Shown: positions 44,206 through 57,118, counted from the stretch's first letter. The stretch is DNA of 64,000 nt from Heloderma charlesbogerti (GCA_026122225.1 JANEZZ010002061.1:1364001-1428000); one strand, 5' to 3'. Numbers and translations: made by a program. Notes: a model not told the origin generated them from the sequence alone.

Positions 44206-46370
44206 AAAATGGAAGCACAGGTGTGAGCAGTCATACATTATCAGGCAGTCTGTCACAGGTACCCTTTACCTAAACCATTTAGGGCTTTCAAGTTGTTATG
44301 ATGAAACACTGATTTTTTAAAAAGTTGTATGTAATGGAGCATAGAAGTATGTATCTAACTGGAATTTTAGCAATCAGACTTGATAGACTTTGAACATGCA
44401 CATGTGAAAGATTTAAATAGAGGGAGCAGCATTAGTGTTACTTTTTTAATTGAAATATTCATTTCACAGACCTCATTTTCAGATACAGATGCTACAAAAT
44501 GTAGCATAACAAATATGCCCATGTATCTTACATAATCACTGTATTTAATTACAGCTCGCAATGATAATGGAATTTCATATTCATTTTGACTTCCAATCTT
44601 CAGTAAAGGATAAGATTATAACAAAAAAATATTTTTGATCTTTTTGAAATCAAGTACTTTTAAATTGTTTCAGTCATTTTAGACACATATTTCAGGACTT
44701 TTGAGGGAAAATATCAAAAAAGAGAAGCCAATGACAGAACTGAGAGATCTGTGATATTCCTGAAAGTTAAGCACTAGTAAAACTGTGAAAGAATTCCTAT
44801 CCATCTGCAAGTTCATTAAAGCAATAATTCTGAACTGAATAATTCTGACCCTCAGAGCAGTTGGTGATCTGAGGAGTTGGCTGATCATCTGAGCTGGCTG
44901 CCTGCTTTCCCCCCCAGCTGCTGCTTAACATCAAAAGACTACTAAATATATATCCCTTTTCTAATATTAGTTTTCCAGGTAAGTGATTTTTATAGTTGCC
45001 ATTAAAACGATATAACATTGTGAAAGAGCAGATTTTGTTCTCAACTCCCTACATCATCAGGTTGCCTTAAACTTAAACCGTTACTTGACAGGTGCTCACT
45101 CTGTTTTTTCTTATAACAATTGTACATGTTATCAGTGTAGTCTGGGTGCCATATTTTGTGTGGTTGGGTCATAAGGAACTGGTTAATGTTTGAATTAGGG
45201 AGCCACATAGGATGGGCAGATGATAGCACAAATTTTCTACTACCCTATCCTGTTAGTTTCTTCTTTGACAGATTTCCTGTTTGCACCCACACTTGCTTTA
45301 AAATAAAATCTAAATCCAAACGCTTCTAATTTCTGAAACTGCAAATTGTAATCTAACCTCCATTAAGGTATCAGCTGAACATGCCATCTCCGTCAACCCA
45401 AACAGAGCAATTTTTAAGATGAACTTTGATAGCTATAAAGTTAATGGGTTAAATCCAACATTGTGCAATCGGCACAACAGGCCTTCTCCTTGCTTTCCTT
45501 CCCACTGTAGCCCCCTGCGCCCCCACCATATATGCTCCACAGCAGGTTTGAGGGATGGGTGGGGAGCTGAAGGGGGGGGAGGGAAAATCCATTGTGCCAG
45601 CAGTTTCTGTTCTGCAAGCAGATGGTGAACACTGAATGCCGCCTAATGAAAATTTCCCCATTTCACAGAGTTTAGTCCAAGAGAACACAGAAAAAGCAAA
45701 ATAACTGCTAAAGACCAGGCTGGCAACAGTGAAAATGAAGTGAAAGTGAGGATGTAAGGGCATAGCATAGTGCGAAGGAGTATGGCTTGAAAGGAGAGTT
45801 TGGTGCCTGGTAGGCTCTGATGACAGGCTCTGCTGAAAGACAGGACCCACAATACCCCTAGCCATGCTCGCCATAGCAAGTGTGCCAGCCACCACATGCA
45901 AACATGACATGCCTTAGCTTTCCTCCCAACCTTGATGCTGGGGAAGAGAATGGGAATCATCCACATAATTGCACTGCACTCTGGAGGCACTTGGGAATGC
46001 TTTGAAACCGTAACATATGAACTGTGGAGATGATCCCTGCCCTCCTTCTCCAAGATTGAGATAAAAGTTTCAGCACTAAATTTCTAAGGAAAAACAAGAA
46101 CATCCTCAACCAAAATACCAAGATCATAATTTTAATACTGTTTATGAAAATTAGGTCAAATATCTGAATGGTGAAACAAGACAGTCCATCTTTATTTATT
46201 TGTTTTACATATGTATTTGCCCTGACCTCAGGTTATTTCAACTGTGTGACTTTTCACTAATAAACTGTACAAGTATTACCTGTGGCAAAACATTGTACTG
46301 TGGAGTGCTCCTGTTCAGGGTTCCAGCCACCTATGCCCTCTCCCAGGACACCACTCTATTTCACCTGCCA
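44206..46370. other. Presumed SOCS5 intronic sequence, no recognised feature
   Basis: AT-rich, apparently unique. A few 130-150-codon open frames occur at 45.4-46.1 kb but have no recognisable domain and overlap one another. Confidence 0.4.
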
Positions 46371-46560
46371 GTTTTCCATTTTTATCCCTTTATTTATTAC
46401 ATTTCTATACCACCCACCTATACCCATCTATACCTATATCTATATAGCCCATCAGCTCTCTGGGTGGTTTGTAAGACAAAACCTAAAACAATTAAATACA
46501 ATAACATCATAAAACAAAATATAAAAACCATAAGTTTAAAACAAAATAAAACCAAATTAG
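46371..46560 (-). mobile_element. LINE 3' tail fragment
   Basis: TTTATTTATTACATTTCTATACC..CTCTGGGTGGTTTGTAAGAC, a reversed L2-type 3' end. Confidence 0.6.
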
Positions 46561-46589
46561 TAACCAAGGTAAAAGATAAGGGTTTAAAG

Positions 46590-47101
46590 CTATGGCAAAC
46601 CTAGACAACATAGTAGGAAGCAGAGACATCACCTTGCTGACAAAGGTCCGTATCATCAAAGCTATGGTTTTCCCAGTAGTAACGTATGGCTGTGAGAGCT
46701 GGACTATAAGGAAGGCTGAGCGCCGAAGAATTGATGCTTTCGAACTGTGGTGCTGGAGAAGACTCTTACAAGTCCCCTGGACTGCAAGGAGGTCAAATCA
46801 GTCAATCCTAAAGGAAATCAACCCTGAGTGCTCATTGGAAGGACAGATCCTGAAGTTGAAGCTCAAATATTTTGGCCACCTAATGCGAGGAGAAAACTCA
46901 CTGGAAAAGACCCTGATACTGGGAAAGATTGAAGGCAAACGGAGAAGGGGACAGCAGAGGATGAGATGGCTGGATAGCATCACCGATGCAATGAATATGA
47001 ACTTGAGCACACTCCGGGAGGGAGCGGAGGCCAGGAAGGCCTGGCGTGCTATGGTCCATGGGGTCACGAAGAGTCGGACACGACTGAACAACAACAAAAA
47101 C
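46590..47101 (+). pseudogene. BovB (RTE) LINE 3' end, longest copy
   Basis: Encodes the C-terminus of the RTE-BovB polyprotein: VFPVVTYGCESWTIRKAERR, DAFELWCWRRLLQVPWTARR, KLKYFGHLMRGENSLEKTL and MRWLDSITDAMNMNLSTLRE. It ends GGTCACGAAGAGTCGGACAC then GACTGAACAACAACA. It is open for 190 codons but is only the end of a LINE. Close similarity to ruminant BovB is expected because this family is known to have moved between squamates and ruminants. Confidence 0.92.
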
Positions 47102-47205
47102 CTTGTGGTTCCCACAAGCTTGCTGATAACTCAGTTTGTAGATGGTGCTATTTTGGCTACATAAGGATCCACACTCTTGAGAATGAGTTCACTATTAGTA
47201 TATTG

Positions 47206-47602
47206 CAGGAGTGAGGAACCCTTTTCAGCCCAAAGGCCAAATTCCAACCTAAGAAAGATCTCAGGGGCCACACTCCATCTGTGGATGGGCCAAAATGTCA
47301 TTACTGATTTAAGCCTGAATAATTCAGCAACACTTTCAAATAGTATCCAAAGTACCAAGCCTCTGCATGTCTACTCGGAATCAAGCAAGAGCAGCATGTC
47401 TACTCACAAGTAAGCAGGACTGACTCATTCAGCAGATTCCTCCCCCTCTCCCCTGCAGGAAAAAGCTCTTAGCTAAACAGCAGCTGATCAGGGAAAAGAG
47501 CTTTTACTGCAGGGAGAGGAAGCTGGACCTGGGGAAAAAGCTGGCACGCAGACAACCCTGAGAGTTGTATCTGGCCTGCGGCCCAGAGGTTCCCCATCCC
47601 TG
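47206..47602. mobile_element. hAT-type non-autonomous element
   Basis: 397 bp; ends CAGGAGTGAGGAACCC and (reversed) CAGGGATGGGGAACCTC; flanks GTATATTG (47198-47205) and GTATAAGT (47603-47610), 6 of 8 identical. Confidence 0.7.
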
Positions 47603-47610
47603 GTATAAGT

Positions 47611-48409
47611 TGTCTTGTGAGGGTTTTGTACCTTAAAAGGCAACCTACAAATATTTTAAAGGAAAACAAACAAACCAGGGTCCCACATGAAATTGCATTA
47701 GGGGAAAGAGAGGGGTGGAAAGAGAGAATTTTTTTCCCTTTGCTTTTCCCATTCTTCAAATTTGCCAGATGCACATGCTCATATGGTCACCCACACTCAA
47801 AATGAGGGAAGAACTCTCCACCATCTGCCTCTTATGCTACCTTGCCATTTAATTAGTGAATGTTTCATTCATGGAGACACTGACTTGGCGGGGGGGGAGA
47901 AGTATGCACATACCACCATGTATGGAAAAACTGTGCAAGTGACAGGGGGAAAGTGTGAAGCTGTCATGACACAAAAAGCATTACCCTGAAAAACAAAGGA
48001 AGGAGTTCATCAAGGCCTAAGCCCCGCATAGCACTACTCACTTGATGGGCAAAGCACAAAGCCTCTCGATGTCATGGGGAAGGAGGATCTTCTCCTAAAC
48101 CAATTAAACATCATGTATAACTGACAAATATAAGGATAAGGTCCAGTATATATAGGCCCAACAACATGCAATCTTTACCTGGCAAAGTTGGCAGGGGGTG
48201 GTGTAAAGACTGTACATTCTTGGGCTTACACATGCATAGACATCAGTTACATGACGCATAGGCATCACTTACATGCTATGTCCAACATGACCAGAAGAGG
48301 CAGCACTGGAGGCAGATGCTATCTCACCAAGCATAGAATCTCTACATGTTAATAGGGCTTATGTGTGAAAGTTCAGCCTAAAGAAGTTTAGTTCAAATGT
48401 TGAATAGGG
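47611..48409. other. No gene or recognised repeat
   Basis: I see no supported feature here. Confidence 0.35.
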
Positions 48410-48512
48410 GAAGCAATTTATCTATCTATAAATCTATTTATACCCTACTTCTTAAACCCAAGAATTCACAAAGTGGCTGACAAAAATAAAATCACAATAA
48501 AATCTTAGAACA
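48410..48512 (-). mobile_element. LINE 3' tail fragment
   Basis: ATTTATCTATCTATAAATC followed by TACCCTACTTCTTAAACCC and CACAAAGTGGCTGAC resembles a reversed L2-type tail. Confidence 0.5.
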
Positions 48513-48870
48513 AGCTTCCTGTCCTCCAACCTGCCCCCCAAACCCATCATTCATGGGTTTCCACTTGTAGAAGTATGTACTTCAACAAACCTCTTTATGA
48601 AACTCCCTGGAAGTACATCTACATTAAGTTATATTCTTGCTCAAGAGGAGAAAGCTGTTGGTGCATCACTGAAATATTTTTTTTTTGTACTAATATATTT
48701 AAGTTTCTTAGCTTGAAATCTGCCACCATTAAAATAAAAACATGTGGGCAGGGTCAACAGTGTCATTCAGCCTGCAAGCGAAGTATGGCAGTCCTCTTTA
48801 ATGAGAGGAATAATTTGAGGACATGTGTGTTCTGGTGCATTCAACTACTATTGCCTATGAAGTGGCATTA

Positions 48871-48948
48871 AGGCTACAATCCTATACACATTTAAATTCT
48901 CACTGAATATAGTGGGACTTCTGAGAAAACAAGTATAAGATTGCATTA
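48871..48948. mobile_element. Miniature element P2, copy 2
   Basis: GGCTACAATCCTATACACAT to AAGTATAAGATTGCATT. Confidence 0.65.
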
Positions 48949-49007
48949 CACAAGTGCTATCTTAAAATTATATATCGTTAGAACGAAATAAAATGTTCAG
49001 GTACTTT

Positions 49008-49165
49008 AAGAACATAAGAAGAGCCATGCTGGATCAGACCAAGGGTCCATCCACTCCAGTATTCTGCTCACACAGTGGCCAACCGGCTGTCGACCAGGAA
49101 CCCACAAGCAGGACACAAGTGTAAGAGCATCCTCTTGCCCATGTTCCCCAGCAACTGGTGTATTT
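49008..49165 (-). mobile_element. CR1-like LINE 3' end, reversed
   Basis: AAGAACATAAGAAGAGCC..GGATCAGACCAAGGGTCCATCC followed by CAGTGGCCAACCGGCTG: the reversed tail of the 14290 family. Confidence 0.75.
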
Positions 49166-50092
49166 TGAATGCTAGATGCTTTGGAAAGTATTCAATACTG
49201 CCACTGCGCTTTTGCTCATTCCATTGTTCCAGAAGGACCCACCGCTAGCTTAAAACCCTGCAAATGAGTGGAAATGTTCTGCTCTGGATCAGGACAGCTC
49301 AGCAAAGCACCGCTCTGCCAACCTGCTCCATTCCAGAAACAAGCATTTCTGCTCGTTTCAGTTGCTTTAAGAATTGCTAGCTCCCCTTTGCACTAGTAAT
49401 GGATCATGCTGGTGTTTTACAGGATACTGCCCTTTAAAAAATATGTCTCTCAAGTGTCTATTGCCCATTTATGAACTTCATATCATACAATATACCAATA
49501 TATGCAAAAATAAAAATAAATTGGTAGTTGCTCCATTTACCTTTGGCAGCAGATTCACATTGTCTTCTAGTGCTGGAGGTGGGGAATCAACCTAGGCATC
49601 TAGGTATCAATGAGCTACTGAAGAGGCCAACGTTTTCAAAATACAGGCCCTTCATGAAGATTGATAGCTGAAAAGGTAGCATCTAGAAGAACTCAACCCA
49701 AGCAGACTTTAGATTATGGTCAAACTACACATGATGAGCATGTAGTTCTTCCTCACAACGCCCCCCCCCAAGCCAGCCACAGGAGGCCGCCATCTGGAGC
49801 AGAAGACCAGTGGGAATGGGAGGGGCTGCGTAGTCCTTTTTCTTGTTTTTATCCCAGAAATCAATACCCCTCAGGCTGCTGCCTCACTTATGAGGGAAAG
49901 TACAGGGACCCTGCATCTTTTCACATACAGGAACAACAGCTTTTGAAAGGACGAACAGCTGGAAGGGAAATGATTAAGCAGCCCTCGCACCCCAAATTTC
50001 AGGATCCTGCAGCTGCTTTTCATTTTAAAAATAGTTCTTCCACCTAACAGAAATGCTCATCATAAGTAGTTTGCCCTAAGTAATCTTGTCAA
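49166..50092. other. No gene or recognised repeat
   Basis: Contains a C-rich run near 49761; an open frame at 49661-50047 has no recognisable domain. Confidence 0.35.
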
Positions 50093-50307
50093 GCAATCTA
50101 TACTTATGTACCTGAGAATAAGCTCCACTTAACGGGATTTGCTTTTGAGTAGGTACAGTATGTACAGGATTGCTCTGTAAGGGAGGTCTGGGATTCTGGG
50201 TGAATAATCTTTTTTTGGTTTTAAGGTCTTTGAAGACTGACAGTGCAATCCTACAGATGTCTACTCAGAAGTAAGTCTTATTACACTCAATGAGACTTAC
50301 TCAAAGG
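50093..50307. mobile_element. Two P2 miniature elements
   Basis: 50093-50176 (GCAATCTATACTTATGTACC to GTACAGGATTGCTC) and 50240-50307 (AGTGCAATCCTACAGATGTC to GAGACTTACTC). Confidence 0.65.
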
Positions 50308-51051
50308 CTCAGATGTGGCTCAGGTGGGCTGAACTATAAAAACCGAGTTGGGAAGAATCCCAGTGATCAACTTCTACCCTGAAACCATAAATCTGTCATA
50401 GTTAGGAATTTAATTATCTTACAGATGCCTGTTCCCCTCCCTCCACCCACCCTTTCCACACTCATTGCTTGGAGCACACTTCAGTCAGATGTGGTAGCTT
50501 AGGCTGTGCACAGACAGACACTTCTCAGGGAGTTGGAGATGGTGTTTTAGAGCTATCACCATGCACATGGGGCACACATGCACAGCTTGTCTTATCAAGT
50601 GCCCTATTCAGGTATTCGCCCTCCCACAATTCCAACCATGTGAAGAGAGCAGGAAAAACTTTCTAGCCCCACCCACACTGTCATATCTCCACTGCCTGGT
50701 CCTACCACCTTCCATGTATGCCCAGATGATTTAGAATTTTAATTGTGCAGGTTTCTAAATAATGCAAGAAGCCAAGCATGTACAGCATGTGATGCAAGCA
50801 TGTACAGCATGCTCTCCACTTCAGACCTTGCCCCTTCAGTGTGTACAAGGTGTTGGGTCTGGGTGTTGGGGACAAAGATGGGGTGGGGCTAGCAAGCATG
50901 GTTCCACTGTGTCCCTGATGTGACTGCAATCACACAAGGAACTGAACAACCAAATAGGGTATAGTATCTGGTTAAGCTATCTTTTTATGTTTCTATGATG
51001 TTTCAAGCCGCTCCTGGGAAAAGCCAATATGACTAGCATTACTTACTATAA

Positions 51052-51180
51052 TCTTCCCCAACCTGGCACCATCCAGATGTTTTGGACGTCAACTCCCATC
51101 AGTCCCAGCCAGCATGGCCTGGTCAGGAATGCTGGGAGTTGTAGTCCAAAACATCTGGAGGGCACCAGGTTAGGGAAGCC
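51052..51180. repeat. Foldback repeat FB1, copy 12
   Basis: Well conserved: CCATCCAGATGTTTTGGACG and GTAGTCCAAAACATCTGGAG, with AATGCTGGGAGTTGTAGTCC. Confidence 0.9.
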
Positions 51181-52080
51181 TGGCTCATAGGCATGCAGTT
51201 ATTTTGGTGTGACTGTCAGGCACCTATTCGATAGTGGTTTTGACAAATAACAACCTGCCCACCCGACTGCAAAAATGCCTGCACACACACACAGTCCTCA
51301 GAAGGAGATGATCTATTGATAAAGAGCTGCTGCATGCTTAAGAACTCGAGCTTCTTGAACAGGAGCAGATTTTCCATGATCAGAGCTATATGTTGCTATA
51401 TTATATAGCCCCAGTATGTGAGCTAGATGCAGAGAACAAACAGCCTCTAAGGTACCACTAGGGCTTAGCTGCATAACCACAAATCATTAGAAGTAGTTAA
51501 GAACTTCCTGTTCAAACAGAGTAAGTGATGTTTGGCAATTGTGTTTCTGTATTATATTGTACTGGTTTATAGCACATTAGGGGTTTTAAAAATAGTATTT
51601 TGAATTAGATTTACTATGCTGCTATCCACACTGGTTTGTGAAGAAATAAATACGTGTGAACACTGATCTTTAAGCTCTAAGTGAATCTTGTGCCTTGGCA
51701 ATTTCTTGGAGTTGTGCCACTAATTTCAGCAAACAAAGAAGCTCAGATTGCAGAAACACATCTAGAACTTTGTATTGTCAGAACCACAACTGCAATGGTC
51801 TTTGTTACTTTCACTTCATAAAGCCCCGGAGTCCACCAATGGTTTGCTGGCAGTTCCCAGCTATTATAGCACAAATCTCTATCTTTCCCGGGAAATTTCT
51901 TATGCAGTTAACTTATTCTCCAAATTTCTCCAGAGCATGACTTTGGTATTTCCAGAACTTAGGTTCTAAGTACATGTTGCGACAAATAGCAGCACAACAC
52001 TACCCAATGGAATATTTGATATCCCACAGATATCAAAGGGTTTATCTAAGGCTTTTAAAAGAAGGTTTTAGAAGCACCCC
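51181..52080. other. No gene or recognised repeat
   Basis: I see no supported feature apart from a short (CA)n run at about 51282-51292. Confidence 0.35.
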
Positions 52081-52089
52081 ACAGGAAAC

Positions 52090-52230
52090 ATTTATTTATT
52101 ACATTTCTAATTCACCCAATAAGTAATGTTCTCCTTACTTAAAAAACTAAAACACCACGTAAGAGTTAAAAATATAAAATACAAATATTTAAAAGAATAA
52201 AATACAATATAATGCAATATCATATTGGGA
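52090..52230 (-). mobile_element. LINE 3' tail fragment
   Basis: TTTATTTATTACATTTCTAAT followed by TCACCCAATAAGTAATGTTC, then A-rich units: a reversed L2-type tail. Confidence 0.5.
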
Positions 52231-52857
52231 TAAAATAAAGAACAAGGGCTTTCAAAGCCCAACATGTATCCTCATCAGTGGTGTGTGTCAGTTCCGTCAG
52301 AGGCCAATAATAAATGGAGGCTATATTTTTTCGGTCTCTGACTGCTTCTCAGACAAGCCTAAACCAGTTCACTCCATATATTTTTCTAATATAACACACA
52401 CTTATCCAGGAATGCAATATGCATTGGGATTAACATCAGTGTTTTGTCCTAGTTGCCACTTGGCAATACCAAGCATCAACAGCCACTCACCTGATAATCT
52501 GTGGCAAATTGGAATTGCCTCCAGGCAACCAGGTGAGAAAGCTTTTGTAAAACAGAAAAGAGATGGCTTTTTTCTTTCTTCCATGATGCTGGATATGCCA
52601 AAAAGCAATATAAATATGCAAGGCCAAACTGGCTTGTAAAATATATTGTGGTCTAGTAACTTTTGTAAACCAGTTCATTAGACTGAATCACACCTTCTAC
52701 AAGTATTCTAATATACACAAATTGCAATTTATAGCAAACTTTTAACAAAGTTATTAGCCCACAACCATTTTTTACTATCCTGCCTGCCCACAATATACCT
52801 ACATTAGTTATTTGTGCCCCAAAGCAAGGGGGGGAAGTATTTTTGTAAAACGTAATT

Positions 52858-53190
52858 CCCCTGGACTGCAAGGAGGTCAAATCATTCAATCCTAAAGGAA
52901 ATCAACCCTGAGTGCTCATTGGAAGGACAGATACTGAAGCTCAAATATTTTGGCCACCTAATGTGAAGAGAAAACTCTCTGGAAAAGACCCTGACGCTGG
53001 GAAAGACTGAAGGCAAAAGGAGAAGGGGACGGCAGAGGATGAGATGGCTAGATAGCATCACCGATGCTATGAATATGAACTTGAGCACGCTCCGGGAGAG
53101 AGCGCAGGACAGGAAGGCCTGGTGTGCAATGGTCCATGGGGTCACAAAGAGTCGGACACGACTGAACGACTGAACAACAACAACAACAAA
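52858..53190 (+). pseudogene. BovB (RTE) LINE 3' end, second copy
   Basis: Starts CCCTGGACTGCAAGGAGG and ends GAGTCGGACACGACTGAACG then (CAA)n. The translation matches the 46590 copy (KYFGHLM, stop, then EKTLTLGKTEGKRRRG). Stop at the HLM position and small deletions. Confidence 0.9.
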
Positions 53191-53256
53191 ACAACTTATC
53201 ATACACTGGTGAACAGATACATACAAACCCAGATGATCAACTTCCACATATCCTTG

Positions 53257-53345
53257 CACCCCAATCCTATGCATGCTTACATAGAAATAATCTCCACTGG
53301 GTTCACTGGGTGTTCTCCCCAGGTAACTGTTCGTAGGATTGCAGC
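53257..53345. mobile_element. Miniature element P2
   Basis: ACCCCAATCCTATGCATGC to GTAGGATTGCAGCC. Confidence 0.7.
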
Positions 53346-53761
53346 CTTTGACATTTTACAACTTCTAAACTTTCTGTTTGTTCAAACAATGTGAAAAGAT
53401 TTCAGACAGCTGCTTCCAAGTTAGGCCAACATTTTCACTAAAAATAAAATTTAAAAAATCAACTCCCTCATGTTCACAGCTTTGGAAGGATTCCCATCAT
53501 CACATAATTCTAGATTGACTTTGACAGCTCATTTTCTCTTAATAATACTTTCTATGAGTGTAGTGAATCAATAAAATCTGAATGGAGACAAGAGTACTAG
53601 AAGAACTCATCCTTGCTGGAAAAATACCTCGAACTCTTGATCTTGACGAAGTCAGCTAAGTTTACAGTAGAACAGCTTGGTACTGAATCCATTAAACTTG
53701 AACTGTATAGAAAGAGATGATTCACTGCTTAATAGAATCCAGTTAAGGTTATTTATTTGGA

Positions 53762-54113
53762 GGGAACAATCCTATGGGGATAGGCGGTTGCCTATCCAAT
53801 GCATGGTGGGAGGAGCATGGAGGAGATCATCTCTGCCACACTCCTGCCACCCTGCATTCATGGCTAGATGGCCCATTTCGGCTGCCTAGCCACAGGACAT
53901 GGGAACGTGGAGTGGGGAGGCTGGACAACACATAGGAAGTGCTTGTACTGGCACTCCCGAACTCCCCGCCCCTGGGAACGCCCCCCTTTGCCCCGCTCTG
54001 CACTGCTCTTACGAGTGCAGAGAGGATCGACGCCACCTATGAAGCGGTGGGGAGGCGGTTCTCCAGGAACTGACCAACCCTATGGCCGTCTAACTGCCAC
54101 AGGATCGTGTCCT
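53762..54113. mobile_element. GC-rich miniature element MITE3, second copy
   Basis: GGGAACAATCCTATGGGGAT at the left and ACAGGATCGTGTCCT at the right. The interior shares GGCGGTTGCCTATCC-like and GTGCAGAG motifs with 6658-7108. Clearly more GC-rich than its flanks. Confidence 0.6.
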
Positions 54114-54278
54114 AACTTGTCTTTGAAAAAGTTCAGACATGCATCAATGTTCACAACACAGATCGGAAAGTTTTGCTAAGGAGCATTATAGAAATGTTTT
54201 ATAAAACCAGAGCTACTTGCCCTGAGAAGTTGCAAACTCCCTTTCTCTTAGCTTTCTAAAAGCATACTAACTTTTTGG

Positions 54279-54362
54279 TTGCAATCCTATACATGCTTAC
54301 CTGAGTGTGTTCTATTGAACTCAACAGAGCTCACTTCTGAGTGGACATGCATATGATTGCAC
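54279..54362. mobile_element. Miniature element P2
   Basis: TTGCAATCCTATACATGC to GACATGCATATGATTGCA. Confidence 0.7.
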
Positions 54363-55029
54363 TATTAATCTGTTAAAAGTATGGTTTAAACCTACATCCT
54401 CCTATTGCAAGGAGTTGAACAGAATGGAGTTTGACATATTTCATTCAAATACTGAAGTTGCTGATCAATTAAGCAAAGTAGCTAGAAATGGTCTAGCTTA
54501 ATTGAGTGCTGGGACCAGTAACAGTGCACACTACTACTTTCAAATATTTCAATATAGATTTGAAAGTGCTGAACAATTAAAATGAAAATCTTATACTGAA
54601 ACGGGCTGCTTAAGTTTCATTTTTCCATTCCCTCAGCTTCCCTTTATTTTTCATCTCAGTTTCTTCGTTTCTTTCTTCTATTATCCCTTTTTCCCTCAGT
54701 TTTCCTTACTCTTACAAAAATTCAGTTGCTACGGCATTCTACAGAATCTGACTAGGGAAGAAAGGTGGGAGGGGACACATTTAATTAAAAAAAGCATTGG
54801 AGAATTCCTGCCCTACAGCTACTTATGTATGATAAGATACTGTGAAAGAATTGTATTATTAAGTTAGATAGTAATATGCCCCCTCCCCAACCAGCATTAG
54901 AGTCTAAAAACCTTGGATTTAAACAGGACACCCTATTTGTTGCATTGGCTCAACAGCAGCTTCTGATAATTTGTGTTAACTGGGGAAGGAGATGAGGAAA
55001 GGAGGTATTGAACAAGTTGCCAGTCGAAT

Positions 55030-55152
55030 CAACTGTGGCCCTCCAGATATGTTGGCCTACAACTCCCATCATCCCTCACCACTGGCTATGCTGGCTAGGG
55101 CTGATGGGAGTTGTAAGCCAAAACATCTGGAGGGCCACAAGCTGCTGACCCC
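55030..55152. repeat. Foldback repeat FB1, copy 13
   Basis: GTGGCCCTCCAGATATGTTG and CCAAAACATCTGGAGGGCCA, with GATGGGAGTTGTAAGCC. Confidence 0.88.
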
Positions 55153-56810
55153 TAAACTAGGGGATTGGCTTTAATTTATTTTTGAAGTAAGTGTATACCT
55201 TTGCTTCTGCCTCACCTTCATCTTGTTCCTCCTCCACCCCATCACCTGACAAGAACTGCATGATACTAGGGTTCAGGTTTATGAAGTCATAATGAGCAGC
55301 TACACAGTACCAACTGAGTCAGTGCATCACCAAAACAAAAGATAATCTAGTTCAAATAAAAAGGAAGCAATTATGAATTTTTTGAAACAGTTATTTGAGT
55401 TCTTGAGTGGCATAATCCTGACCTAGTGCTCCACTGAAATAATAAACATTAATTGCCAGCTAAATGAAGCCTACACACACAAAGTATTAATTGGACGATG
55501 CAACAATGACCCATCTAGAATATGAAATTTTTTCCTTTAACTAATTCTAAAAACTATTGTGTAAACACTGGAGATATTTAATTTAAGCATATCTGAGGGC
55601 CTGATTCTTTCATTTTTATAGAGAGAAAGAACAAGTCCCAATGATATGAATTCAACTACCTGGGCTGTCCAAGAATCTCTGAAAGCTAAGCTCTTGTTTG
55701 ATCAGTTAAGTGTGGGCAATCTAAATGTTTATTTGAGTTAAGAAGCTGGGGGTGGAGGTATAAAGAAAAATGTAAATTAAGGATGCAGTCTTGCAATGTT
55801 ACACAAAGCTAGGCATAATTATTTCAATGGTGCTAGCCAAGCATAAATGGGTACATGATGGTTACCTAAGTATTGAGTGTTCAAGCTGGCAGACTAAGTG
55901 TTCAAATTATTGCATTGCACCCTCTAAAAACAGGCACTAGAGTTGCACATGACAGTCAAGGAATGATTCTATGGCAACTGCAAAAAGCAATCTCCTACAC
56001 GATACCTGTTAAGATGGTCAGCGGTCGGCATTATCAAAACACAGCAAGGAGGCACTTAAACTGCATAGAAAATGGCAGCAAAGGTAGAGCGTGTGGTACA
56101 GTCATGAATGAATAATGAAAGGAGAAACTGGAAGCCTGGGTGGTAGAGGGTAGGGGGTTATGCCATGGGTGCATAAAGGGGTTGAAGCACTAAGCAAGGG
56201 TGGTGGTGTTGCTTTCCCTGCAGGATGTGACTTGGCTTGCTCAAGTCCATCCTCAGCTACATGCTTTGGCAGCTCCTTTCTATGATGCACCTCTCCTCTG
56301 CTTGTGGCACTGAGTCTGAACTGCAAAGTTTAAAATGTGAGGCACTAGCGGGTGGGTTTTTCTGCCTTTGAGCAAAACTCTGAATACATGACCTCTAGTC
56401 CCTCTATGATCCAAACACAGGGTGACAGGATAGCATAATAAGAGAAACCAAGAAGTATAAAAGTGCATTTGACATCTTTTGTTACCAAGAGGTGGAAAGG
56501 AAAACCGCCAGCAGGGGTCAACTATATAAATGAGGCAGGGGGTTAGAGTGAAAGTTCATAAAAAGGTGGGGAAAGAAGTTGCAAAGCCTTTTTGGAGGCC
56601 AAGAAAGGATGGCGCAAAAAACAACAAAAAAAAGAGGTTCTGGGTTTCAGCCTTTGTTCATGGCAAGCTGCAGAAATATGAACACTTGTAGTGTTATTTC
56701 ATGTCATATTACCTGCCAAATGTAGAACAGGTGCTTTAGATAGCTTAATACAAAATTCACACAACCAGGTTAAAGGGAAATACTTCAACAAAGTCATAAT
56801 AAACAGGTTT
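55153..56810. other. No gene or clear repeat
   Basis: AT-rich. About 55772-55850 may be a degraded P2 element (GATGCAGTCTTGCAATG). No coding region supported. Confidence 0.35.
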
Positions 56811-57118
56811 TACAGCCTGATCCTGTGCATGTTTACTCAGAAACAAATCCCAAGTTTAACAGGATTCAATGTATCAGCAATTTACTTTTTGGTAGGGTTG
56901 ATCCAAAAGCAATGTCACCACAATCATGAATAGCTGGGGCCTTCAGAACACAGTTTTGGTTTGGAAACGTATACATCAACCTAGCAGGATTATGTGCAGT
57001 ATATGTGCCTGCTCAATAAGAGATTTAGATCCTAATATGCAATATGTTTACTTAGAAGTCAGTCCATCTGTGTCTAATAAGACGTACTAGGAAATAAGTG
57101 TGCTTAGGATTGCAGCCT
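56811..57118. mobile_element. Two P2 miniature elements
   Basis: 56811-56870 (CAGCCTGATCCTGTGCATGT to AACAGGATTCAA) and 57026-57118 (GATCCTAATATGCAATATG to GCTTAGGATTGCAGCC). Confidence 0.6.

Noticed and set aside
45419..46053. Host exon candidates from overlapping open frames
   Set aside because: Frames on both strands overlap, have no recognisable domain, and begin or end without convincing splice sites.
46592..47164. Stand-alone 190-codon protein gene
   Set aside because: It is the C-terminal end of a BovB polyprotein with two truncated relatives in the same window.
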